Source: Actinomycetaceae bacterium
GTDB lineage: Bacteria > Actinomycetota > Actinomycetes > Actinomycetales > Actinomycetaceae
Assembly: GCA_030524055.1 (NCBI GenBank)
Contig: JAUNHH010000012.1
Coordinates: forward strand, 17,808-81,807
DNA: 64,000 nucleotides
Direction of reading: 5' to 3'
A model generated the notes under the pieces. It was not told the DNA's origin, ran no database searches, and saw only the letters and a program-made list of their open reading frames with translations. The position numbers were made by a program, and so were the translations under genes. Below are positions 57,716 through 64,000 of this stretch, piece by piece. Positions within the stretch are counted from its first letter, which is position 1, and every line of letters begins with the position of its first letter.

Positions 57716-58402
57716 CTACTGAGCGGACTGCGGCTCCGTGGCCGCCTCACCCGCGCCTGACTGGGCGCCAGACTGCGCTCCGCTAGCAGGCGCTTCACCC
57801 GCCGAGCCGTCAGGGTTCAACCCAAGGCAGGACTCCAAGCCCTTCAACGGCGTCGCATCCGCCACCAAGGCATTCACTTCTTCCTGAGGAAGCGGCGTGT
57901 CATAGAAGGTGCCAAGCTCAATAAACACCGAATCGTCAGTCGCATCTGTCAGTTTCACACTGGACTTCGGGAAGAAACGCGCCACTGTATACGCCTTATC
58001 AACGCCAGCCGGACCACTGGAAATCCGGACGCGCCCAGGGTATTCCTCTTCCGAGTTCGCCGGTTCCACTGGCGTATATCCAGCTGCAATCAGCATGTCA
58101 TTAGCGCCTTTAGCCAACCCAGCACGGTCGGTCGTATTCAGCACCTGCACCTTAATATCTCCAGGAGCTACGGGCACGGCCCCAGGAGTCGGGCACGGAG
58201 TATCACCTGCTTCGGCGTACTCGATCTTCGCGTTAAATGCCGATGGGAAAGGCAGCGTGATCATGCCGGTGAGAATCGCCAGATTGAAAAGAAGCACAAC
58301 CGCCAAAATTGCGCCCATCACAGAAAAGGTGATGGCCTGGCGGCGCTGACGTTCGGCACGGAAACGCTGACGCGGGCTGGAGGGGTTTGGCTGATCACTC
58401 AC
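57716..58402 (-). CDS. LytR C-terminal (LytR_C) domain membrane protein
   Basis: I take GTG 58402 as start, giving 228 residues; the frame is open to 58459 and an upstream ATG cannot be excluded because no clear ribosome site marks either. A short basic cytoplasmic tail (RQRFRAERQRRQ) precedes one membrane helix (about 25-48). The external domain contains VQVLNTTDRAGLAKGANDMLIAAGYTPV, typical of LytR_C, then RVRISSGPAGVDKAYTVARFF. A Gly/Ala/Ser/Gln tail ends the protein. Such proteins are found in actinobacterial envelopes alone or attached to LCP cell-wall ligases. No LCP domain is fused here, and the partner is not in the window. Confidence 0.75.
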   Translation of the reverse strand: MSDQPNPSSPRQRFRAERQRRQAITFSVMGAILAVVLLFNLAILTGMITLPFPSAFNAKIEYAEAGDTPCPTPGAVPVAPGDIKVQVLNTTDRAGLAKGANDMLIAAGYTPVEPANSEEEYPGRVRISSGPAGVDKAYTVARFFPKSSVKLTDATDDSVFIELGTFYDTPLPQEEVNALVADATPLKGLESCLGLNPDGSAGEAPASGAQSGAQSGAGEAATEPQSAQ

Positions 58403-58546
58403 AGATGACAACTTAGTCCACAGTTGGCACTCTCGGCACCTGTACTCACGCATTGACAAGGGTCATACTGGAGGTTGGCCTGGTGGCTGGCCCGCATTTG
58501 TCGCAGGCCCCACCTTGGAAGTTCACGTGATTTTGAGAGGAATGCC

Positions 58547-59713
58547 ATGGGTTTTCTTTCTGACGATCTGCTGGCGCGGATCCACGATCGGGCGGCCGCC
58601 CACGATGCTGAAAACACCTTCCCCACTGCTGACTATGAGGAGCTGCGGGAGGCCGGCTATTACGCAGCGCTGGTGCCCACCGAGTTTGGCGGCGCGGGGT
58701 TGAGCCTGAGCGAGGTCGCAGCTGAACAGACCCGTCTGGCAAAGGCAGCTCCTGGGACGGCACTGGGTATCAATATGCACCAGATTATTGTTGGCCTCGG
58801 ACGGCATCTGGTGCGCAATGGCAATCCTAAAGGTGAGCAGATTTTGCGCGATGCTGCAGCTGGAGAGCTTTTTGGCTTCGGCATTTCAGAGCCCGCCAAT
58901 GACCTGGTTCTTTTTGGCTCTACCGCGCAGGCAGTGCCTGATGGCCAGGGCGGATATTCCTTTACCGGGACGAAGATTTTCACGTCACTAGCGCCAGCGT
59001 GGACCCGTTTGCTGACTTTCGGGAAGGAGGAGGTGTCAGCTCACGAGGCCGGGGCCGAAGCCAGCACGCCCCACTCCGTCTTCGCTATCCTCCACCGCGA
59101 GCGCGGCGGTTTCACCATTAAAGACGATTGGGACACGCTGGGAATGCGTGCCACCCAGTCGAACACGACCATTTTGGAGGGTGCGCACGCCCCTGAACCG
59201 CAGATTCTGACCCGCTGCGAGCCGGGCCCATCGGGGGACCCCGTGGTGTTCGGGATTTTCGCGCATTTCGAGATTCTCTTGGCTGCCACCTACTGTGGGA
59301 TTGGTGAGCGCGCCATTGAGGTTGCTGCGGAGCATGTGAAGCAGCGGCGTTCAGTAAAGAATGGGACGACGTACTCTAATGACCCTGATATTCGGTGGCG
59401 TTTGGCGGAAGCGGCGCTGCTGATGAATGCGGTGGGCCCGCAGATTCGTGAGCTCGCGCGGGATATTGATGCTGGCGTGGATCGGGGCCCGATCTGGTTG
59501 CCGCAATTGTCGGCGGCAAAGAACTCGGCGGCTGAGGCTACCCTGCGCACTGTTGAGCAGTGCATTCGTGCCTGCGGGGGAGCCTCGTATTTCTCGGGTC
59601 ATGAGTTGTCGCGTCTGTATCGGGATGCCTTGGCTGGCCTCTTCCAGCCTTCTGATCAGGAGAGTTTGCATTCGGCGTGGGCGAATGTCGTCCTTGGGCC
59701 GGTTGATAAATAG
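58547..59713 (+). CDS. Acyl-CoA dehydrogenase family flavoprotein
   Basis: ATG 58547 (GAGAGG ahead) gives 388 residues. The N-terminal helical domain (LVPTEFGGAGLSLSEVAAEQTRLAKAAPGTALGI), the middle beta domain (FGFGISEPANDL, GYSFTGTKIFTS, DTLGMRATQSNTTILEG) and the C-terminal helical domain (GIGERAIEVAAEHVKQR, CIRACGGASYF, RLYRDALAG) are in the family order. The usual catalytic Glu of true acyl-CoA dehydrogenases could not be placed with confidence; the late FSGHELSRLYRDA region resembles the branch that includes flavin-dependent monooxygenase-like members. It is monocistronic with its own terminator. Substrate unknown. Confidence 0.75.
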   Translation: MGFLSDDLLARIHDRAAAHDAENTFPTADYEELREAGYYAALVPTEFGGAGLSLSEVAAEQTRLAKAAPGTALGINMHQIIVGLGRHLVRNGNPKGEQILRDAAAGELFGFGISEPANDLVLFGSTAQAVPDGQGGYSFTGTKIFTSLAPAWTRLLTFGKEEVSAHEAGAEASTPHSVFAILHRERGGFTIKDDWDTLGMRATQSNTTILEGAHAPEPQILTRCEPGPSGDPVVFGIFAHFEILLAATYCGIGERAIEVAAEHVKQRRSVKNGTTYSNDPDIRWRLAEAALLMNAVGPQIRELARDIDAGVDRGPIWLPQLSAAKNSAAEATLRTVEQCIRACGGASYFSGHELSRLYRDALAGLFQPSDQESLHSAWANVVLGPVDK

Positions 59714-59715
59714 TG

Positions 59716-59727
59716 ACGAGGGCGGGG
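59716..59727 (+). repeat. Dispersed 12-mer fused to an intrinsic terminator
   Basis: Exact copy 2 bp after the stop codon; its last GGGG is the first part of the terminator stem at 59724. Confidence 0.75.
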
Positions 59728-59764
59728 CCCGGCAGCTAGCACATAGCTGCCGGGCCCCCTTTTG
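59724..59764 (+). terminator. Intrinsic terminator of the acyl-CoA dehydrogenase gene
   Basis: GGGGCCCGGCAGCTA and TAGCTGCCGGGCCCC pair perfectly around a 5-nt loop and are followed by CTTTTGTT: a strong Rho-independent terminator. Confidence 0.9.
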
Positions 59765-59819
59765 TTCAGCGCCGCTCCGCCCTCGTCAATCGCAAAGACC
59801 AAAACGACGCACGCACAAA

Positions 59820-61163
59820 CTACCAGTCAAAGTCGTTGACGCCGAGCTCTCCGCCAGTTCCGCTCATCCAACCTCCGCGGGCCAAAGCCATGGACGTTCC
59901 TGTGCGCATATTCCAGCAGGAAATACCATCCTGGCTGGAGGAACACGCATAATCACCCAGCTTCGCGTAAGACCCGTAGGCCAAGGTTCCTGACCCGCCT
60001 CCGGGATTACCCGTGTCGCAGTCAACGTCAGCGCGGTCTTTATTCAGCACGAGCACGGACGACGATGAGCCCTCGCAGGCTTTGTCGCCATTGGCTGTCC
60101 AATCGTGTGAAGTAATCGCGCAGGCCAGGTTGCCATCGACAATGCCGCAGCGAATATTGCCTGATGGCGAAGCGAAACCTGTCATTTCTTCAGCGGATTC
60201 GGGTGCTGGGAAAGCCAGAGGAACGTCAGCGGATTGGGCACCGTCATTGGGAGCGGTATTTTGTGGGGCGCTTTGAGCTCCTGGGTCCGCGGGCGCGGGA
60301 GCCGGATTATTCCGATCGAAGAAACCGGAGAACACCAAGGACACCAGGACTACTCCTGCCAAAGCCAATAGGACCAGCGCAATCAGCATAAATTTGACGC
60401 CACTGGACATGCCTTTATCTTCGCGGCTACGCCCAGTGGAGGGGCCTTTGCCGTCTGGATGTTGGGCGGCGCTTCCTGGTGGAATGACGGTGCGCTGGCC
60501 TTGTGAGTGAGGGCTCGGCGCTGTGGGTAGTCCTAAGTATTCTGTGGCGTCACTGTTGTATTGGCCAGAGGCTGCGGCCGTGCCGCCAGCTGCTGCGCCA
60601 CCCGCGGCCCCGCCCTGCGCTGAGTAACTCGAAGCCAGAGCGTACCCACCATTGTGTGCCTGTTGGCCGTGATAGCCATTATTGCCAGCTTCGGCGCCGT
60701 AGCCGCCGCCGTGTGCGCCATTTCCATAAGCAGCCTGCCCGGAGGCGCCCGCAGAATAGTCATTCCCGTAGCCGCCCTGGGCTGGTCCAGGGTAAACCTG
60801 TGTCGCATCCTGGGCTCCATTGTGAGCACCCGCGGCAACCCCCGCGCCGTTATAGCCAGCCCCACCGCCATTGCCAGCATATTCTTGCTGGCCATACTGT
60901 CCCTGAGCAGGGTACTGGCCCCCGGCGTAGTGGGCTTGGGACACCTGTCGATCAGGGCGAGTGGCAATTGCCGCATTAACTGCGGGGTCGCCCAGTTCAG
61001 CGAGCCAATCAACGAGGCCCGCGTAAGCACTCGGATTCGCCGCAACCAGTGGCCGCAATTGGGGGTAGTGGTAGGCAATCTCGCGCAAAGTTGCAGCCTC
61101 GGTAGCTGGGTTAGCAGCCGTTGCCGCAAGACCCTGGGCTACCGGGTCATTTGCCATGCTCAC
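59820..61163 (-). CDS. Membrane protein with N-terminal LRV repeat and C-terminal DUF6636-like domain
   Basis: The product is 447 residues. Residues 5-70 resemble variant leucine-rich repeat (LRV) units: TAANPATEAATLREIAYHYP, LRPLVAANPSAYAGL. A long Gly/Tyr/Ala/Gln-rich linker (about 75-210) precedes one membrane helix (about 255-280, FMLIALVLLALAGVVLVSLVF). The external part has two pairs of cysteines and the motif FASPSGNIRCGIVDGNLACAI, as in DUF6636. The LRV plus linker plus helix layout is common in actinobacteria; no function is established. Start could be the GTG at 61163 or the ATG two codons later. The gene converges with the acyl-CoA dehydrogenase gene. Confidence 0.7.
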   Translation of the reverse strand: MSMANDPVAQGLAATAANPATEAATLREIAYHYPQLRPLVAANPSAYAGLVDWLAELGDPAVNAAIATRPDRQVSQAHYAGGQYPAQGQYGQQEYAGNGGGAGYNGAGVAAGAHNGAQDATQVYPGPAQGGYGNDYSAGASGQAAYGNGAHGGGYGAEAGNNGYHGQQAHNGGYALASSYSAQGGAAGGAAAGGTAAASGQYNSDATEYLGLPTAPSPHSQGQRTVIPPGSAAQHPDGKGPSTGRSREDKGMSSGVKFMLIALVLLALAGVVLVSLVFSGFFDRNNPAPAPADPGAQSAPQNTAPNDGAQSADVPLAFPAPESAEEMTGFASPSGNIRCGIVDGNLACAITSHDWTANGDKACEGSSSSVLVLNKDRADVDCDTGNPGGGSGTLAYGSYAKLGDYACSSSQDGISCWNMRTGTSMALARGGWMSGTGGELGVNDFDW

Positions 61164-61300
61164 TATCTCACCGTCCTTTCCCTGGGATGCGTCCCAGGAA
61201 CCTCCACCATAGTGCCGGAGGAGGGCTCGGCGGAAAAGATAGTTCGGGAAACAAAATGGACACTGTTATTTCAGATGTGCTCGTTTTTATATGGTTCTCC

Positions 61301-61353
61301 CCCGTCCTCGTGAAGAAAAAATTGGTGATCCCTGTCCACAATTCACGAGGGCG
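61301..61353. repeat. Degenerate facing 12-mer pair in the gap before nrdG
   Basis: CCCGTCCTCGT (61301-61311) and ACGAGGGCGG (61344-61353) face each other with a 32-nt loop. They lie in the 293-bp gap 61164-61456 between the LRV gene start and the nrdG stop, which otherwise shows nothing recognised. Confidence 0.5.
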
Positions 61354-61456
61354 GACCGCGAATTTCTGCATGTCACACGCTATTGAGCGGGGGTTTGCAC
61401 TTGGCGGGGCCAGGGTTTCTTCGGGGAGTTTTCAGGTGCAATCCGGCCGGCCGTGC

Positions 61457-62224
61457 TCAGGAACGGAGAACAAGACTGTCAAATCCACAGTCCGCAAGGG
61501 CGGGGATAAGTGCCTCACACCATTCGTCCCAGCCGGGGCCGTGAGCGACGAAATCATGAGGGGCACCACAGGCGCGAGCTTTTTGAATAGCGAGATGGGC
61601 CACGCCCATATTGCGAACACGGCGTGCAACATCGAGGGCATCTCTGGGTCCAGTGGGATAGACGGTAATACGGACTTCAAGGTCAACCTCTGGGTGGTCC
61701 AGGCAGATCTCCAGGCTGCGCCAGGCGAGGTGGCCAGCGCGATAGGACGAGGGCGGGGCGCTCTGTTGGAGTCGCGGGCGCTGGCCAGTGACCTCGTCAT
61801 AATTCGCGCCGGGTAGGGCTTTAATATCCAGGCCAATCCAGTCCACCAGGTGCTGCTTGAGGAGCTCTTCGAGGCGGTGAGGGAAAATGCCGGCGCTGTG
61901 GAGGCCCACAGCGAAACCAAGGTCACGCACTCTGCGGGCAGCGGGGATCAGAGCCTGTTGGCGGGTTGCCTCGCCTCCAGAAAAAACCACGGCGTCAAGG
62001 AGCCCGTGGCGCCGGGCCAGAAGGTTTTCAACGTCGCTCCATGGCACAGCGCCGGGGGTACGAGGGTCCAGAATCGCATGGTTATGGCAGTAGACGCAGG
62101 CCCAGGGGCAGCCCTGGCAAAAGAGGGTGGCCGCCAGGCGGCCCGGCCAGTCCACTGTAGATAAGGGGACCATGCCTGCTATCTGCAGGTCATCTGCGGT
62201 GGTCGTAGTAGTTGTCATCGCCAT
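61457..62224 (-). CDS. nrdG: Anaerobic ribonucleotide reductase activating enzyme (radical SAM)
   Basis: The product is 255 residues. The [4Fe-4S] motif C-x3-C-x2-C is Cys39, Cys43, Cys46 (GCPWACVYCHN), and VFSGGEATRQQ is the SAM-binding glycine stretch. STVDWPGRLAATLF at the start is typical of NrdG-type activases. It installs the glycyl radical on NrdD under anoxic conditions using SAM. It lies 40 bp after nrdD on the same strand, forming nrdDG. A 12-mer repeat at 61747-61758 is inside the gene, antisense, coding for SAPPSS in a loop; compared with usual NrdG proteins this looks like an added segment. The poly-Thr N-terminus suggests the start may be one of the later Met or Val codons. Confidence 0.9.
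   Translation of the reverse strand: MAMTTTTTTADDLQIAGMVPLSTVDWPGRLAATLFCQGCPWACVYCHNHAILDPRTPGAVPWSDVENLLARRHGLLDAVVFSGGEATRQQALIPAARRVRDLGFAVGLHSAGIFPHRLEELLKQHLVDWIGLDIKALPGANYDEVTGQRPRLQQSAPPSSYRAGHLAWRSLEICLDHPEVDLEVRITVYPTGPRDALDVARRVRNMGVAHLAIQKARACGAPHDFVAHGPGWDEWCEALIPALADCGFDSLVLRS
61747..61758 (+). repeat. Dispersed 12-mer inside nrdG
   Basis: Exact copy antisense to nrdG, encoding SAPPSS, the same peptide as the copy in the histidine kinase gene. Confidence 0.75.
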
Positions 62225-62264
62225 ATCACGCCCCTCACTGCCGGGCCTGCCTTTTATCCAGCGT

Positions 62265-64000
62265 CTAGACGCCGGCGCTCACGAAGGCTCCTTGAACGGG
62301 GCCGTGCGCCTCGGCTGCCTTTTCGGTGAACATTGTGCGTTCGGCATATTCGCCTTTTTTGCCGATATTAAATGAGGCAACGGGGCGGAAATAGCCCATG
62401 ACGCGGGTCCACACTTCACATTCGACAGGTTCGCGCTGCGGATGGGCAGCGGCGCATTTGTCGCAGGTGAAATGTTCTCCTGCTAAATAGCCGTGGGTGG
62501 GGCAAATCGAAAAGGTTGGGGTGATGGTGATGTAGGGGACTTTAAATGCGGTCAGCGAGCGGCGGACCAGTTCTTTACAGGCCTGCCCAGAACTGACAGC
62601 CTCTCCCATATAGAGGTGTAGGACGGTGCCGCCTGTGTATTTTCCTTGGAGGATTTCCTGGCGCTCTAAGGCCTCGAAAGGATCCTCCGTAAAGGCCACG
62701 GGCAGTTGCGAGGAATTCGTGTAATAAGGCTGGGCGTCGGTACCCGCTTGGAGAATATTGGCGAATCGTTTCCGGTCTTCTTTAGCGAAACGGTAGGTTG
62801 TTCCTTCAGCGGGGGTTGCTTCCAGGTTATAGAGGTGCCCGGTTTTTTCTTGGAGCTCCACCATTCGGTCACGAATATGGTCGAGAATAGTTTCGGCCAT
62901 CTTCTGCCCAGGTGCGCTGGTAATGTCGAAGGTGTCTGCAGTGAAATTGCGGATCATTTCATTGACGCCATTGACGCCGATCGTCGAGAAGTGATTATCA
63001 AGGGATCCCAGATAGCGGGCAGAATACGGGAATAGTCCCATTTCCATATGCTCAGCAATGGTGGCGCGTTTTGCTTCTAAAGTCCCAGAAGCGACGTCAA
63101 TCAGTCGATCCATTTCTTTCACGAGGGCGGGCAGATCCCCTTTATAGAGGTATCCCAGTCGCGCCATATTAAGGGTGACCACACCAATTGACCCGGTGAG
63201 TTCTGCTGACCCAAATAACCCATTTCCTCGTTTAAGGAGCTCACGCAGATCCAATTGGAGGCGGCAGCACATTGAGCGAATCATATGCGGGTCCAGATCC
63301 GAGTTCAGGAAGTTCTGGAAATAGGGCAGGCCATATTTTGCGGTCATCTCGAAAAGTCGGTCAACATTGGGGCCGTCCCACTGGAAATCGGGCGTAATAT
63401 TGTAGGTCGGAATCGGGAAGGTAAAGACCCGCCCATCTGCGTCACCGTCGCTCATGACCTCAATAAAGGCGCGGTTAATCACTTCCATTTCGGGCCCGAG
63501 ATCCCCATAGGTGAAATCGCAGACGTCACCGCCAATAAAGGGATATTCATCGGCGAGATCATCAGGGCAGGTCCAGTCAAAAGTGAGGTTAGTAAAGGGG
63601 CATTGACTTCCCCACCGTGAGGGCACATTGAGGTTATGGACCATTTCTTGGAGACACTGATAGACCTCCTCATAGGTCATATTGTCGAGACGAATAAATG
63701 GCGCCATATAGGTATCGAATGAGGAAAAAGCTTGAGCGCCCGCCCATTCATTTTGCAAGGTGCCGAGGAAGTTGACGATTTGTCCACAGGCAGAACTCAT
63801 ATGTCGCGGAGGGTGCGAAGCAACTGCCCCAGACACGCCATTAAATCCCTCTTGGATGAGGCGCTTGAGGGACCATCCGGCGCAATATCCGGCAAACATA
63901 TCCAGGTCGTGAATATGCAGGTCACCATTTCGATGGGCATGGGCAGCCTCGGCAGAATAGACCTTTTCTAGCCAGTAATTGGCGACGACTTTCCCGGCGG
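62265..64000 (-). CDS. nrdD: Anaerobic ribonucleoside-triphosphate reductase (5' end cut by window)
   Basis: The frame is open to the right edge and continues the family sequence there (NYWLEKVYSAEAAHAHRNGDLHIHDLDMF), so the start lies outside and about 578 residues are visible. Signatures are HxxDLDMFAGYCAGWSL, the substrate loop regions with QCPFTNLTFD, the AEHMEMGLFPYS block, and the C-terminal zinc-binding cysteines (CPTHGY, CDKCAAAHP, ECEVW). The glycyl-radical site follows as RVMGYFRPV about 45 residues from the end. It makes dNTPs under anaerobic conditions; NrdG downstream is its activase. A near-copy of the 12-mer (63121-63132) codes within LPALVKEM. Confidence 0.93.
   Translation of the reverse strand, partial: AGKVVANYWLEKVYSAEAAHAHRNGDLHIHDLDMFAGYCAGWSLKRLIQEGFNGVSGAVASHPPRHMSSACGQIVNFLGTLQNEWAGAQAFSSFDTYMAPFIRLDNMTYEEVYQCLQEMVHNLNVPSRWGSQCPFTNLTFDWTCPDDLADEYPFIGGDVCDFTYGDLGPEMEVINRAFIEVMSDGDADGRVFTFPIPTYNITPDFQWDGPNVDRLFEMTAKYGLPYFQNFLNSDLDPHMIRSMCCRLQLDLRELLKRGNGLFGSAELTGSIGVVTLNMARLGYLYKGDLPALVKEMDRLIDVASGTLEAKRATIAEHMEMGLFPYSARYLGSLDNHFSTIGVNGVNEMIRNFTADTFDITSAPGQKMAETILDHIRDRMVELQEKTGHLYNLEATPAEGTTYRFAKEDRKRFANILQAGTDAQPYYTNSSQLPVAFTEDPFEALERQEILQGKYTGGTVLHLYMGEAVSSGQACKELVRRSLTAFKVPYITITPTFSICPTHGYLAGEHFTCDKCAAAHPQREPVECEVWTRVMGYFRPVASFNIGKKGEYAERTMFTEKAAEAHGPVQGAFVSAGV

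Noticed and set aside
1727..61758. The 12-mer as a Chi-like or KOPS-like polar chromosome motif
   Set aside because: Copies are nearly equally frequent in both orientations (16 and 13), and many are facing pairs, whereas such motifs are strongly strand-biased. A whole-genome check would still be useful.

Overview
The window looks like chromosomal DNA of a moderately GC-rich, host-associated actinobacterium, probably of the Actinomycetaceae (Actinomyces/Schaalia-like). The lineage call is inference. It rests on three very large SdrD_B-type surface proteins ending in LAxTG sorting signals, a SWIM/DUF6493 gene pair, LytR_C and LRV/DUF6636-type envelope proteins, a short bacterial SRP RNA, a tRNA with an encoded CCA, and an anaerobic ribonucleotide reductase. 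I see no insertion sequence, integrase, phage gene, CRISPR array or rRNA.

Layout. 1-3.7 kb: 3'-truncated HlyD-type adaptor, pyrimidine-dimer glycosylase, DUF1349 protein, WD40 protein. 3.7-5.3 kb: a two-gene cassette that reads as a Tdi-like immunity protein (GAD-like/DUF1851) overlapping an Ntox15 (HxxD) nuclease toxin. 5.3-11.8 kb: SWIM zinc-finger protein, DUF6493 HEAT-like protein and a partial duplicate of it, then a DUF4303 protein whose upstream region resembles that of the SWIM gene. 11.8-17.4 kb: a TetR regulator divergent from two tandem CrtI/retinol-saturase-like proteins, each fused to a ferredoxin-reductase-like module and each preceded by a similar operator. 17.5-20.0 kb: PhnB-like VOC protein, paired SMR exporters, BmrR-like MerR regulator. 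20.5-36.1 kb: three giant adhesins with the SRP RNA gene between the first two. 36.5-41.1 kb: tRNA-Ser(GGA), an amidotransferase homologue without its catalytic Cys and His, a small membrane protein, an NCS2 uracil permease and alanine dehydrogenase. 41.5-56.7 kb: six paralogous serine-hydrolase (beta-lactamase/PBP-fold) genes with a histidine kinase/LuxR response regulator pair; the sixth hydrolase, kinase and regulator overlap as one operon. 57.7-64 kb: LytR_C protein, acyl-CoA dehydrogenase, LRV/DUF6636 protein, nrdG and a 5'-truncated nrdD.

The most interesting system is the hydrolase array with its two-component pair. Every hydrolase gene carries an inverted repeat with a 4-nt spacer at a nearly fixed distance upstream of its start: CATC-N4-GATG type 116-120 nt upstream in four genes, CCTCC-N4-GGAGG 71-73 nt upstream in the other two. 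All six proteins end in the same membrane module closing with DISY. This suggests a cell-envelope sensing and remodelling regulon in which one hydrolase may act as a co-sensor.

The second theme is repeats. The 12-mer ACGAGGGCGGGG occurs 29 times exactly by my count, in both orientations, often as facing pairs at gene 3' ends, and also inside five coding sequences. At least three other repeat families (about 125-bp tandem units, a CAAGGCA cruciform, an AAAGGGCGACA hairpin) occur at two distant places each, and the 56.8-57.7 kb gap collects several of them.
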